Shown: piece after piece, positions 1-8,197 of the stretch | How the letters are laid out: each line of letters opens with the position of its first letter | Position numbering within the stretch: the first letter of the stretch is position 1 | Source of the DNA: Nocardioides sp. zg-1228 | GTDB lineage: Bacteria; Actinomycetota; Actinomycetes; Propionibacteriales; Nocardioidaceae | Length of the DNA stretch: 64,000 nucleotides | NCBI RefSeq assembly: GCF_017086465.1 | Contig: NZ_CP070961.1 | Coordinates: forward strand, 3,038,001 to 3,102,000 | Reading direction: 5' to 3' | Notes under the pieces: generated by a model | The model's database searches: none | Seen by the model: the letters and a program-made list of their open reading frames with translations, nothing else | Told to the model about the DNA's origin: nothing | Translations under genes and position numbers: made by a program

Positions 1-169
1 AGAAGATCGCCTCGACCGGGCAGACCGGCTCGCAGGCGCCGCAGTCGACGCACTCGTCGGGGTGGATGTAGAGCATCCGCTTGCCCTCGTAGATGCAGTC
101 GACGGGGCACTCGTCGACGCACGCGCGGTCCTTGAGGTCGACGCACGGCTGGGCGATGACGTAGGTCAC
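1..169 (-). CDS. fdxA: Ferredoxin, 7Fe type (3' end outside window)
   Basis: The first 56 codons of a small electron-transfer ferredoxin are visible; the gene runs off the left edge. The cysteine pattern is that of 7Fe [3Fe-4S][4Fe-4S] ferredoxins: C9, C17 and C21 (then C25), and a second cluster motif C40-x2-C43-x2-C46-x3-C50-P. The GTG start at 169 follows a strong AGGAGGA ribosome site at 174-180. In actinobacteria such proteins are soluble and pass electrons to P450s or other oxidoreductases; a P450 lies 10 kb away but no partner is shown. The next gene is divergent. Confidence 0.95.
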   Translation of the reverse strand, partial: MTYVIAQPCVDLKDRACVDECPVDCIYEGKRMLYIHPDECVDCGACEPVCPVEAIF

Positions 170-236
170 CTGGTCCTCCTGGAGGCGGGGGTGCTCGGGG
201 TGGGGGAACGTGTCGGTTCACTCTAGTATCCGGCGG

Positions 237-1151
237 GTGTCCGACACGTCAGAACCCCGTGCCGACGAGACGACCACCGGCCGGCACGCCCTCGGCCCGC
301 ACGTCGTGGGCCAGCGCGTCGTCGTACGCCATCTCCTGCCGGACGGCCGGGCCACCGACGTGCTCGGCACCTGCACGTCGTGGGACGCCGGCTCGATGAC
401 CGTCGATCGGGAGGGGCACGGCCCGGTGGTGATCGCCCTCGCCGACGTCGTCACGGGCAAGCCGGTGCCACCACGCGCGTCGGTGCGCGCCCGGGTGTCC
501 GCACAGGAGGTCGAGGAGCACGTCTCGGCGCTCTGGGACTCGATCACCACCGAGCCGCTCGGTCGGTGGCTCCTGCGGGCCTCGCCGCCGCACGGCGGTC
601 GGCTGCGCCGCCGCGGCAACTCCGCGCTGGCGATGGCTGAGCCGGGCATCGGCTGGGCCGACGCGGCGTTCGGCGTACGCCGGTTCTACGAGGCGCTCGA
701 CCAGACGCCGATCGTGCAGGTGCAGCGCGGGTCGGACGTCGAGCGGACCCTCGCCCCGCTGGGCTTCCGGCCGATGGGAGACGGCGACGCGCACGCCCAG
801 CTCGCGTCCGTGGCCCGGGCGCTGCGCTCGGCCCGGGCGGCGGCCCCGGACGTCGCCGCGACGTACGACGAACGGCCGGGCTCCGTGGTGGTGTCGCTCG
901 AGGGCGGCGCCGCGACCGGACGGGGCGTCCTGTCGGGCGACTGGCTGCTGGTCGAGTCGCTCGCCGTCGACCCGGCCCACCGCCGCCGCGGCCTCGCCAC
1001 GGCGGTCCTCGCGGAGGTCCTCGACTGGGGCGCGTCGTCCGGCGCGACCACCGCCCTGCTGCACGTCGAGACCGACAACGAGGCCGCGATCGCGCTCTAC
1101 GAGCGGCACGGCTTCGTCACCCACCACACCAACCGCTACCTCGTCGCGTAG
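237..1151 (+). CDS. GNAT family N-acetyltransferase
   Basis: The C-terminal third carries a GNAT fold. The acetyl-CoA-binding motif A reads VDPAHRRRGLATAVL (R/Q-x-x-G-x-A type) and is followed by a typical ETDNEAAIALYERHGF motif. The N-terminal half, about 180 residues, is less conserved and may be a degenerate second GNAT domain, as in other actinobacterial acetyltransferases of about 300 residues. The substrate cannot be read. An in-frame GTG at 210 would add nine residues. I prefer GTG 237 because TAGTAT at 224-229 is placed exactly for a leaderless transcript starting at 237. Confidence 0.85.
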   Translation: MSDTSEPRADETTTGRHALGPHVVGQRVVVRHLLPDGRATDVLGTCTSWDAGSMTVDREGHGPVVIALADVVTGKPVPPRASVRARVSAQEVEEHVSALWDSITTEPLGRWLLRASPPHGGRLRRRGNSALAMAEPGIGWADAAFGVRRFYEALDQTPIVQVQRGSDVERTLAPLGFRPMGDGDAHAQLASVARALRSARAAAPDVAATYDERPGSVVVSLEGGAATGRGVLSGDWLLVESLAVDPAHRRRGLATAVLAEVLDWGASSGATTALLHVETDNEAAIALYERHGFVTHHTNRYLVA

Positions 1152-1185
1152 CCGGGTCTCACCTGCCGCCCTGTTGGATGGAGGG

Positions 1186-1989
1186 ATGACCGTCACCGAG
1201 CGCACCACCGCCCCCGCCCCGACCGGAGCAGACCGCGGACGCCAGGTCGGCGTCACGGTCGCCGAGGTCCTGTGCCTGTACGGCACGCTCGTCGGGGTCG
1301 GCGTCGTCGGCACCAGCGTCGAGAGCTCCTCGGGCGGCGCGCTCTCCGCAGACGCCACTCTGCTGGCCCCGCTCGGCCCGGCCTTCTCGATCTGGTCGGT
1401 GATCTACGCCGGCCTGGCCGCCTACACGATCTGGCAGTGGCTGCCGTCCTCCGCCACCGACGCCCGTGCCCGCAGCACCGGCTGGCTGGCCGCGGCGTCG
1501 ATGCTGCTGAACGCCGGCTGGCTGCTCGTCACGCAGCAGGGCTGGCTGTGGGCGAGCGTCGTCGTGATCCTCGCGCTGGTGGTCGTGCTCGGGCTGCTGG
1601 TGCAGCGCCTCGCCGACCTCGACCCCGCGCCGTCGCTGCTGCAGCGGGTGGTGGTCGACGGCACCTTCGGGCTCTACCTGGGCTGGGTCTCGGTGGCCAC
1701 CTGCGCCAACATCACGGCGACCCTGGTGGCGGAGGGCGTGGACTCCTCGACCCTGGTGGGCGAGCTGGTGGCCGCGCTGGTCATCGCCGTGGTGGTCGGC
1801 GTCGCCGCCGTGGTCGTCGCCCGCACCGGGCCGCGCTGGGCCTTCGCCCTCGCGGCGGCCTGGGGCCTGGCCTGGATCGCCGTCGGCCGGCTGACCGACG
1901 AGCCCGCCTCGACGCTGGTCGGCATCGTCGCCGCGGTCGCCGCCGCGGCCGTGCTCGCGCTGACCGCCCGCGCCGCCGTCCGCGACTGA
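1186..1989 (+). CDS. TspO/MBR-like tryptophan-rich membrane protein
   Basis: Integral membrane protein of about 267 residues with seven or eight hydrophobic segments. The stretch PLGPAFSIWSVIYAGLAAY matches the first helical signature of TspO/MBR (tryptophan-rich sensory) proteins, and tryptophans recur in later helices. It is longer than the 160-residue TspO core, like the larger actinobacterial members of the family, whose ligand is unknown. The start is chosen at ATG 1186; an in-frame ATG at 1174 is possible. The GGAGGG directly abuts ATG 1186, too close for a normal ribosome site, so the transcript may be leaderless. Confidence 0.7.
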   Translation: MTVTERTTAPAPTGADRGRQVGVTVAEVLCLYGTLVGVGVVGTSVESSSGGALSADATLLAPLGPAFSIWSVIYAGLAAYTIWQWLPSSATDARARSTGWLAAASMLLNAGWLLVTQQGWLWASVVVILALVVVLGLLVQRLADLDPAPSLLQRVVVDGTFGLYLGWVSVATCANITATLVAEGVDSSTLVGELVAALVIAVVVGVAAVVVARTGPRWAFALAAAWGLAWIAVGRLTDEPASTLVGIVAAVAAAAVLALTARAAVRD

Positions 1990-1993
1990 CCGA

Positions 1994-2031
1994 CTGCGGC
2001 CGACCCCACCGGGTCGACCTGGCGGCCGCAG
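1994..2031. terminator. GC-rich inverted repeat, possible terminator after the TspO-like gene
   Basis: CTGCGGCCG at 1994-2002 pairs perfectly with CGGCCGCAG at 2023-2031 across a 20-base loop. It begins five bases after the TspO-like stop codon. No U-run follows, which is usual in actinobacteria. It would separate that gene from the T-box leader downstream. Confidence 0.45.
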
Positions 2032-2071
2032 GCGCCGCGAAAATCGGTCGCAGTGGCGGCAGCCCGCGCCC

Positions 2072-2256
2072 TAGGCTCGCCGCGACGAGCGTGGGGCCTG
2101 ACGAACCCCCTGCCTGCGGGCAGCGACGCGGTCGTCCGCGCGTCCGGCGTACCCGACGAGAGGCCGGCACCCCACGGGGCCGCCGGCGAAGGTGTGGTGG
2201 CACCGCGACCTTGCCCCCGCCCACACCTCCAGGGCCGACACCGACTGGAGGACATC
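2072..2256 (+). promoter_or_regulatory. Translational T-box riboswitch upstream of the AspRS-like gene, with promoter
   Basis: Likely -10 TAGGCT at 2072-2077. A short hairpin follows (GGGG 2093-2096, loop 2097-2105, CCCC 2106-2109). Its loop contains GAC (2100-2102), a candidate Asp specifier codon in an ultrashort Stem I like that of actinobacterial ileS T-boxes. Next come stem CTGCC/GGCAG (2110-2123), a GC-rich Stem II/III region to 2187, and the T-box signature GGTGGCACCGCG at 2196-2207. AGGTGTGG (2190-2197) can pair with CCACACCT (2221-2228). The competing pairing CCTCCAG (2226-2232) with CTGGAGG (2245-2251) hides the ribosome site of the ATG at 2257. These mutually exclusive pairings are the layout of a class II, translation-controlling T-box sensing uncharged tRNA. 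The specifier assignment is inference. Confidence 0.8.
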
Positions 2257-3526
2257 ATGAGATCGCTCTGTTCATCGCTCCCGGCCGCCGAGCCCGGCTC
2301 GACCGTGACCCTCGAGGGGTGGGTGCACCGTCGCCGCGAGCTGTCGCGCGTGACCTTCCTCGTGCTGCGCGACCGCAGCGGTCTTGCCCAGGTGGTGCTG
2401 CCACCGGGGGCGAGCGTGCCTCCTGAGGAGACGACCGTCCGGGTCACCGGCACCGCCACCCGCACGCCCCAGGCGCCGGGCGGGGTCGAGGTCACCGACG
2501 CCCGGGTCGAGGCGCTCACCTCGGACGCGGCCACCCCGCCGGCGGAGCTGTGGCGCCCCGCGCTCGACGTGTCGCTGCCGACGCTGCTCGACCACGCGCC
2601 CGTCCTCTGGCGCCACCCTGGCCAGCGGGCGCGCTGGCAGCTCGCCGCCGCCTCGCTGCGGGGCTTCCGCTCGACCCTGGACGCGAAGGGCTTCACGGAG
2701 GTCGCCACCCCCAAGCTGGTGGCGTCGGCGACCGAGTCCGGCGCGTCCGTCTTCGAGGTGGACTACTTCGGGCGCCCGGCCTACCTCGCCCAGAGCCCGC
2801 AGTTCCACAAGCAGCAGCTCGTCGGGCGTCTTCGAGCGGGTCTACGAGGTGGGCCCGGTGTTCCGTGCCGAGCCGCACGACACGGTGCGCCACCTCGCGG
2901 AGTACCGCTCCCTCGACGTCGAGCTCGGCTTCGTGCGCGACCACCGTGACGTGCTGGCCGTGCTGCGCGACGTGCTCTCCGGGATGGTCGAGGCGCTGGG
3001 CCACGAGGACGAAGCGCTCCACCTCACCGGCGCTCGCCTGCCCGTCGTGCCGGCGCAGATCCCGGTCGTGCACTTCGCGGACGCGCTCACGATCGTCGGC
3101 GCGCCGGCCGACGAGCCCGACCTGTCACCCGAGCACGAACGGGCGCTGGGTGCGTGGGCGCTGGCCGAGCACGGCTCCGAGCTGCTCGCGGTGGAGGGCT
3201 ACCCCATGACGAAGCGACCCTTCTACACCCACCCCCAGCCCGGGGACGAGCGCTGGTCCAACAGCTTCGACCTGCTGTTCCGCGGCCTCGAGCTGGTCAC
3301 GGGCGGCCAGCGGCTGCACCGGCCGGCGGACTACGAGCGGGCCATCCGGGCGCGCGGCGAGGAGCCCGCGGCGTACGACGCCTACCTCCAGGCGTTCCGG
3401 CACGGGATGCCGCCGCACGGCGGGTTCGCGATCGGGCTCGAGCGGTGGGTGGCGCGCCTGGTGGAGGCGGCCAACGTCCGCGAGGTCACCCTCTTCCCGA
3501 GGGACCTGCACCGGCTGGCGCCCTAG
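2257..3526 (+). pseudogene. aspS: Archaeal-type aspartate--tRNA(Asp/Asn) ligase, frameshifted
   Basis: A class II synthetase of the short, archaeal-type AspRS group, about 420 residues if intact. The N-terminal OB fold (EGWVHRRRELSRVTFLVLRD) begins near residue 20. Motif 2 (VGPVFRAEPHDTVRHLAEY) and motif 3 (GGFAIGLERWVARLVEAANV) are in the second half. The reading frame breaks at 2824-2826: the codons for KQQLVG continue as VFERVYEVG only if one G of GGG is removed. This is either a sequencing error or a real inactivation. The main bacterial AspRS would lie elsewhere; enzymes of this type often charge tRNA(Asn) with Asp. The T-box leader suggests induction on tRNA starvation. Confidence 0.85.
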
Positions 3527-3537
3527 GCGCGGTCCGG

Positions 3538-5289
3538 CTACTCGTCGACGGCGTCGGGGTTGGTGCAGATCACCGTGTCGCTCGGGATGTAGGTGGTGCT
3601 GAAGACCTCGTCCTCGCGCGTCTCTGTGTTGTCGCCGACCGGCTCGAAGCGGCGTACGACGTCGATGTCGAAGCCGCCGAAGCCCTGGTTGGCGTGACAC
3701 GTCAGGGAGTCGATGCGACGGGTCTCGGGCTTGGTGAGGTTGTGGCGCTCGCCCGTGGTGGACGTGATCTTCCAGTGCTTGGTGGAGTACATCGTCACGG
3801 TCACCGCGCCCGAGGAGGACGGCGTGGAGTTGGTGAAGGAGGTGTCGATCAGCACGCCGTAGGGGGTGTCGTTGCGGAAGCGCAGGTCGACCGCACCCCA
3901 GGCCACGGTCGCCTCGCGGCCCACCGGGTAGCGGTCGATGTAGAACGAGTGGGGCTTGTGCTCGACGTCCTCGAGGCCGGCGAAGAACATCGCGTTGAAG
4001 AGGGTGGTGGCCATCTGCGACACCCCGCCGCCGAGGTCCTGCACGAGGATGCCGTCGTTGATCACGTAGCCCTTGGTGAAGCCGTTGGCCTCGGTGCGCT
4101 CGCCGACCGTGTCGTTGAGCGAGAAGGTCTCCCCCGGCTTGAGCAGGGTGCCGTCGATGAGCTCGGCGGCGCGGCCGATGTTGACGTTGCGGTACTCCGC
4201 GTAGGGGAAGTAGGTCGTGAAGGTCGAGACCCGCTCGCGGACGCGGAGCGCGCGGGCGTCCTTGGTCGTGAAGTCGGGCTTGGCGACCTTGGCAGTGAGG
4301 GCCAGGGTGCGCTCGCCCTGCGGCTTGGCGACGACGTCGAGGAACCCCGCCTCGAGCTCGGCGGGGTCGAACGTGACGCCCGGCTTGGCCGGGACGACCC
4401 GCGGCTTGCCGCCGACCAGCGCGACGGAGGCGTCGACGGGCGCGCCCTGGGTGACCGTGCCCGCGACCACCTCCGACAGCACCGCGGCGTCGAGCGTGGG
4501 CACCAGCTCGCCGTCGGTCGGCACGAGCGAGAGGGCGCCGGTGTAGTCGGCCGGGAACACCTTCACGTCGGAGCCCTCGAAGCGCAGGACGACGGGCGCG
4601 GCGACGGCCGGCGAGGCGAACCCGTCGAGTGCCTCCTGCACGTCGGAGGCGTCGATGTCGGGCTGCACCTCGACCATCTCGAGGGCGACCACGTCGGGCT
4701 CCTCCTCGAGGAAGGCGGACTCGAGCGCCGCCAGCGTGTCGCTGGGGTCGAGCGCGCGACCGGCGCGGGCGTCGGTGGTCTCGAGCCGGTTGCCGGCGAA
4801 GGCGATCGCGCCGTCGCGCGGGGCCTCACCGTGCTGCTCGTCGAGCTCGGCGAGGAAGGCGTTGTACGCGGCCTCGTCGACCTCGACCACCGCCTCGGAG
4901 GCGTCACCGCCGGTGAAGTAGTCCCAGAGCCGGACCGGGTCCCAGCTGCGCTCGCCGCCGGACTCGGCGACGGAGGCCTCGTAGTCGACCGACAGCCCGG
5001 CCGTGGCCGGGTCGACCGCCACCTGCTCGCCGTCGACGGTCGTGGCGATGTCGCGGGCGACCCGGTCGGCGAGTCCGGCGCGGAGCCGCTCCGCGGCCTC
5101 CTCCTGCGGGTGCCCGCCGATGCGCACGCCGGCGACGGTCGTGTTGCGCGGCACCTTGTCGCCGGCGACGTAGTGCGCGGCGGCGTAGAGACCGCCGAAC
5201 AGCACCACGATCCCGACGAGGAGCCACAGCACGACGGACGCGCCGGCCTTCTCCCGGGGCTGCGCGGCACTGGTCTGGTTCTTCGGCAC
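3538..5289 (-). CDS. VanW family protein with peptidoglycan-binding-like domains
   Basis: 583 residues. A single membrane anchor (about residues 19-41) follows a short charged N-terminus, so most of the protein is outside the cell. The middle contains repeated domains of the type often paired with VanW. The C-terminal half has the VanW signature, including RNVNIGRAAELIDGTLLKPG, GETFSLND and DLGGGVSQMATTLFNA. VanW proteins occur in vancomycin-resistance clusters and widely in Gram-positive cell envelopes; their biochemical role is unresolved. GTG 5289 is preceded by TAGACT and six bases, the local leaderless pattern. It converges with the AspRS gene, 11 bases apart. Confidence 0.9.
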   Translation of the reverse strand: MPKNQTSAAQPREKAGASVVLWLLVGIVVLFGGLYAAAHYVAGDKVPRNTTVAGVRIGGHPQEEAAERLRAGLADRVARDIATTVDGEQVAVDPATAGLSVDYEASVAESGGERSWDPVRLWDYFTGGDASEAVVEVDEAAYNAFLAELDEQHGEAPRDGAIAFAGNRLETTDARAGRALDPSDTLAALESAFLEEEPDVVALEMVEVQPDIDASDVQEALDGFASPAVAAPVVLRFEGSDVKVFPADYTGALSLVPTDGELVPTLDAAVLSEVVAGTVTQGAPVDASVALVGGKPRVVPAKPGVTFDPAELEAGFLDVVAKPQGERTLALTAKVAKPDFTTKDARALRVRERVSTFTTYFPYAEYRNVNIGRAAELIDGTLLKPGETFSLNDTVGERTEANGFTKGYVINDGILVQDLGGGVSQMATTLFNAMFFAGLEDVEHKPHSFYIDRYPVGREATVAWGAVDLRFRNDTPYGVLIDTSFTNSTPSSSGAVTVTMYSTKHWKITSTTGERHNLTKPETRRIDSLTCHANQGFGGFDIDVVRRFEPVGDNTETREDEVFSTTYIPSDTVICTNPDAVDE

Positions 5290-5298
5290 GCGGCGAGT

Positions 5299-5661
5299 CT
5301 AGGAGGGCAGGCCGCGAACCCCGGGATCGTCGGCGCGAGCCGCGGGCGTACGACGACTCGCCCCGACCGTGGCCAGCGCGACCCCGAGGAGCACCGCCGA
5401 TCCGGCCAGGAACGACCACCCCGCCGCGTCCGCGGAGATCAGGTGGCCGCCGCCGGGCCCCTCGAGGGCGCCTCGCGCGACCGGTGCGCACCAGCCCAGC
5501 GCGAAGGCCAGTCGCGGGGCGCCCGCCGGCAGCCAGCCGAGGACGGCCACGGCGGCCCCCAACGCGAGCAGCAGTCCCCACCAGCGCTGGTGCACGAGCG
5601 TCCCGGCTGCGCCCGAGACCAGACCGACCAGGAGGGCGACCGGGACGAGGAGCGCCCTCAC
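5299..5661 (-). CDS. Small four-helix membrane protein (DUF6113-like)
   Basis: 120 residues with about four hydrophobic helices (VRALLVPVALLVGLVSGAAG first). No catalytic motif is visible. GTG 5661 overlaps the mshB stop codon in the sequence GTGA, so the two genes are translationally coupled. Small membrane proteins of this kind follow mshB in many actinobacteria; DUF6113 is my best family guess, made from position and size and not from a residue-level match. A longer reading from 5751 would overlap mshB and is unlikely. Confidence 0.75.
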   Translation of the reverse strand: MRALLVPVALLVGLVSGAAGTLVHQRWWGLLLALGAAVAVLGWLPAGAPRLAFALGWCAPVARGALEGPGGGHLISADAAGWSFLAGSAVLLGVALATVGASRRTPAARADDPGVRGLPS

Positions 5662-6560
5662 AGACCCGCGAACAGGTCCTCCTCGAAGCCGTCCGGGCCC
5701 GGGGCGCCCGGCGTGCCCTTGGCGATGCGGTAGTACTCGTCGGACCACCACGAGTGCCCGCTCTCCGCGCCGGCGAAGAACCCGCCGTCCTGCTGCACCT
5801 GGGTGCGGTGCTGGGCCAGCGCGTCCATCTTGCGCTGCACCGTGGCCGCGCCGTCCACGCGCGCGCTGATCAGCTCGTCCGGGGTCACGAAGGGCGGCAG
5901 CTTGCCGTCGGGGTCCATCCCGGCGAAGGTCTCGGTGTCGCCGGACTCGCGCAGCTGGCGCAGGCTCTCGCGCATCCGCGACTCGCTCATCGCGGTCCAG
6001 TAGACCTTGGCGATGTCGTGGGGCTCGCCGAGGTCGAGCTTGTAGGACGGCACGGCCGCCAGCTGCGCGCCGTACATCGCGACGCGGTGGGCCTGGATGT
6101 GGTCGGGGTGGCCGTAGCCGCCGAACTGGTCGTAGGTGACGAGCACCTGCGGGCGGACCTCGCGGATCACCTTGACCAGCTCGTCGGCGGCCTCGGTGAG
6201 GTCGGCGTTCCAGAAGGCGTTGTCGGGCAGCGTGTCCGCGGCGACCGCGTGACCCTCCTCGTGCCAGGCCATGCCCGAGTCGTGGAAGCGGCCGAACCCG
6301 CCGAGGAAGCGGTGGTCGGTGACGCCGAGCACCTTCATCGCCTCGTCGAGCTCACCGCGGCGGTGCTCGCCGAGCCCGCCCTGCTCCTCGTAGGCGAGGT
6401 GGGAGAGCTCGGGCACGAGCACCTCCCCCATCTCGCCGGCGGTGCAGGTGACGAGGGTGACGCCGACGCCCTCGTCGACGTAGCGCGCCATGGTGGCGCC
6501 GTTGTTGATGCACTCGTCGTCGGGGTGGGCGTGGACGAGCAGCATGCGTCGGTCGGTCAT
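5658..6560 (-). CDS. mshB: N-acetyl-GlcN-inositol deacetylase (mycothiol synthesis)
   Basis: MshB removes the acetyl group from GlcNAc-inositol, a cytoplasmic step in making mycothiol, the actinobacterial thiol buffer. The protein is 300 residues, the usual length. It has the LmbE/PIG-L zinc motif AHPDDE at residues 11-16 (His12 and Asp15 as ligands) and the later GYGHPDHIQAH motif supplying the third ligand. LmbE relatives such as the mycothiol-conjugate amidase Mca share these motifs; the length and the FLGGFGRFHDSGM stretch favour MshB. It overlaps the upstream small gene at ATGA and the downstream membrane gene at GTGA. Confidence 0.9.
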   Translation of the reverse strand: MTDRRMLLVHAHPDDECINNGATMARYVDEGVGVTLVTCTAGEMGEVLVPELSHLAYEEQGGLGEHRRGELDEAMKVLGVTDHRFLGGFGRFHDSGMAWHEEGHAVAADTLPDNAFWNADLTEAADELVKVIREVRPQVLVTYDQFGGYGHPDHIQAHRVAMYGAQLAAVPSYKLDLGEPHDIAKVYWTAMSESRMRESLRQLRESGDTETFAGMDPDGKLPPFVTPDELISARVDGAATVQRKMDALAQHRTQVQQDGGFFAGAESGHSWWSDEYYRIAKGTPGAPGPDGFEEDLFAGL

Positions 6561-6871
6561 GACTCAGAGCCTAGGTCGGGACGCTTGATCCGGCGGGGAG
6601 CAGTGGGCAGGTCGAGCGCGGGCGGCGGTGCGGACGACGGGGCGTCGTGGCCGTCCTCGTCGAGCCAGCCGTCATGGACGTCGACCAGGACCTCCAGCAT
6701 GAACGCCGGGGCATCGCTGAGCACCGCCCAGGGATGGTCCTCGTCGTCGTCCTCGCCCGCGAGCCGCTCGCGCTCCACGTGCGCCTCGAAGCCGTCGGCG
6801 CGCAGCCGGGCGACGACCGCCTGCGCGTCGTCCTCGTCGAAGAAGATCGCCCTCACGCGAGCATTGTCCAC
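6557..6871 (-). CDS. Hypothetical acidic protein upstream of mshB
   Basis: 104 residues, rich in Asp and Glu, soluble. The N-terminus reads RAIFFDEDDAQAVVARLRADGFEA, a beta-alpha pattern like small ferredoxin-fold or ACT-like modules. The C-terminal tail is proline-rich and probably disordered. No catalytic residues are evident. Its stop overlaps the mshB start (ATGA), so it is the first gene of the mshB operon. Starts at GTG 6871 or GTG 6856 are both possible. Its promoter must overlap that of the divergent gene at 6898. Confidence 0.7.
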   Translation of the reverse strand: MDNARVRAIFFDEDDAQAVVARLRADGFEAHVERERLAGEDDDEDHPWAVLSDAPAFMLEVLVDVHDGWLDEDGHDAPSSAPPPALDLPTAPRRIKRPDLGSES

Positions 6872-6897
6872 CGCCCGCGGCTGGCTAGGGTCGGAGG

Positions 6898-8004
6898 ATG
6901 ACCACCGCCTCCGAGCCGCCCGACGTCGTGGGGGTGCACCTGAGGCGCACCGACGAGAACGTCCGCGAGATCGCGGCCCTCGCCGAGGTGCTGGGCGAGC
7001 CGGCCGGGCTCGACGGGCTGCTCGACGACCTGAAGTGGGACCTGCGCCGATCCCGGGCGCCGCGCCTGCTCGGCCGGGCGGTGCGCGAGGCGTACCGCTG
7101 GGACTCCTACGACGAGCGCGACGTGCAGTGGTACCCCCAGGGCATCTCGACCAGCGCCGACGCCTCCGACACCGAGGACATCGCCGGGCGCCGGGTCCTG
7201 GTGACGACCTGGTACTCCACCGGCCGCGACGGCGTGAAGCGCGGCTCGCGGGTCAGCGTCGTCGACCTCGACTCCCGTCGCTACCGCCACGTGCTGCTCG
7301 TGGTGCCGGTCCTCGACGAGTCCGGTGCGCTCACGCTGCGCCCGATGAGCATCCACGCCGGCGGCATCGTGTGGGCCGGGCCCTACCTCCATGTCGCCGC
7401 GACGGCCCGGGGGTTCGTGACCGCCCGCGTCGACGACATCATGCGGGTGCCCGGCGACGAGGACCACCAGGACCGGTTCGGCATCGAGGGCGCCACCCTC
7501 CACTCCTACGGCCACCGCTACGTGCTGCCGGTGCGCTTCACCTACCGGGCCTCCGCCGACGAGGGGCACGAGAAGCTGCGCTACTCGTTCATGTCGCTCG
7601 ACCGCCACTCCGACCCGCCGGCGCTGGTGGCCGGCGAGTACGCGCTGCACCGGGACGCGACGCGGAGGCTGGCCCGCTACGAGCTCGACCCGGAGACGTG
7701 GCAGCTCGCGACCGGCGAGGACGGCTCCTCGCGGCCGCTCGCGGTCGACGACGGCGGGGTGCGGCAGATGCAGGGGGCGGTGATGGCCGGTGGGCGCTAC
7801 CACGTCTCGGTCTCGCGCGGTCGGCTGACGCCCGGCAGCGTGTGGTCCGGGCGCCCCGGCTCGATGCGCGAGCGGCGCTGGGCGCTCCCGATGGGGCCCG
7901 AGGACCTGTCCTACTGGCCCTCGACCGACCGGATCTGGTCGGTCACCGAGCATCCCCGCCGCCGCTGGATCGTGGCCATGGACCGGCGGTGGCTCGACCG
8001 CTGA
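6898..8004 (+). CDS. Hypothetical protein, predicted beta-rich
   Basis: 368 residues, no signal peptide or membrane segment. Short beta-strand-like stretches alternate with repeated phrases such as GRRVLVTTWY, YRHVLLVVPVLDE, HAGGIVWAGPYLHVA and LSYWPSTDRIWSVTEHP, suggesting a propeller-like fold that handles a surface or ligand. I do not recognise a family of known function. TAGGGT at 6886-6891 lies six bases before ATG 6898, a good leaderless promoter. A strong hairpin lies just beyond the stop. Confidence 0.75.
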   Translation: MTTASEPPDVVGVHLRRTDENVREIAALAEVLGEPAGLDGLLDDLKWDLRRSRAPRLLGRAVREAYRWDSYDERDVQWYPQGISTSADASDTEDIAGRRVLVTTWYSTGRDGVKRGSRVSVVDLDSRRYRHVLLVVPVLDESGALTLRPMSIHAGGIVWAGPYLHVAATARGFVTARVDDIMRVPGDEDHQDRFGIEGATLHSYGHRYVLPVRFTYRASADEGHEKLRYSFMSLDRHSDPPALVAGEYALHRDATRRLARYELDPETWQLATGEDGSSRPLAVDDGGVRQMQGAVMAGGRYHVSVSRGRLTPGSVWSGRPGSMRERRWALPMGPEDLSYWPSTDRIWSVTEHPRRRWIVAMDRRWLDR

Positions 8005-8055
8005 GCCGGCCGCCGGTGCTCGGGGTCGCCGGGGTCGCGTTCCCGGGGTGCTGAT

Positions 8056-8143
8056 GGTTCATCAAGGTATGCAGGGAAACCCGCACTTCCCACGGTGAGC
8101 TGATCGAGGGAAGTGCGGGTCCAGCGACATACCTTGATGAACC
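8056..8143. repeat. Nested 88-bp inverted repeat between convergent genes
   Basis: GGTTCATCAAGGTATG (8056-8071) is perfectly complementary to 8128-8143. Inside it, ACCCGCACTTCCC (8079-8091) is perfectly complementary to 8108-8120, leaving a 16-base loop. The seven-base arms between the two stems do not pair. It lies between convergent genes, so a bidirectional terminator is possible, but it is much longer than a normal terminator and resembles a palindromic mobile repeat. Confidence 0.8.
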
Positions 8144-8197
8144 GTCGGTCGCCGGGAGCACCTGAGTCGCTAGGAGACTCAACGGACAGTGCGCAGG

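Noticed and set aside
3154..5733. 859-codon open frame on the plus strand opposite vanW
   Set aside because: It is the antisense shadow of the VanW gene and of its neighbours; composition is Gly/Arg/Val/Leu-rich without family sense.
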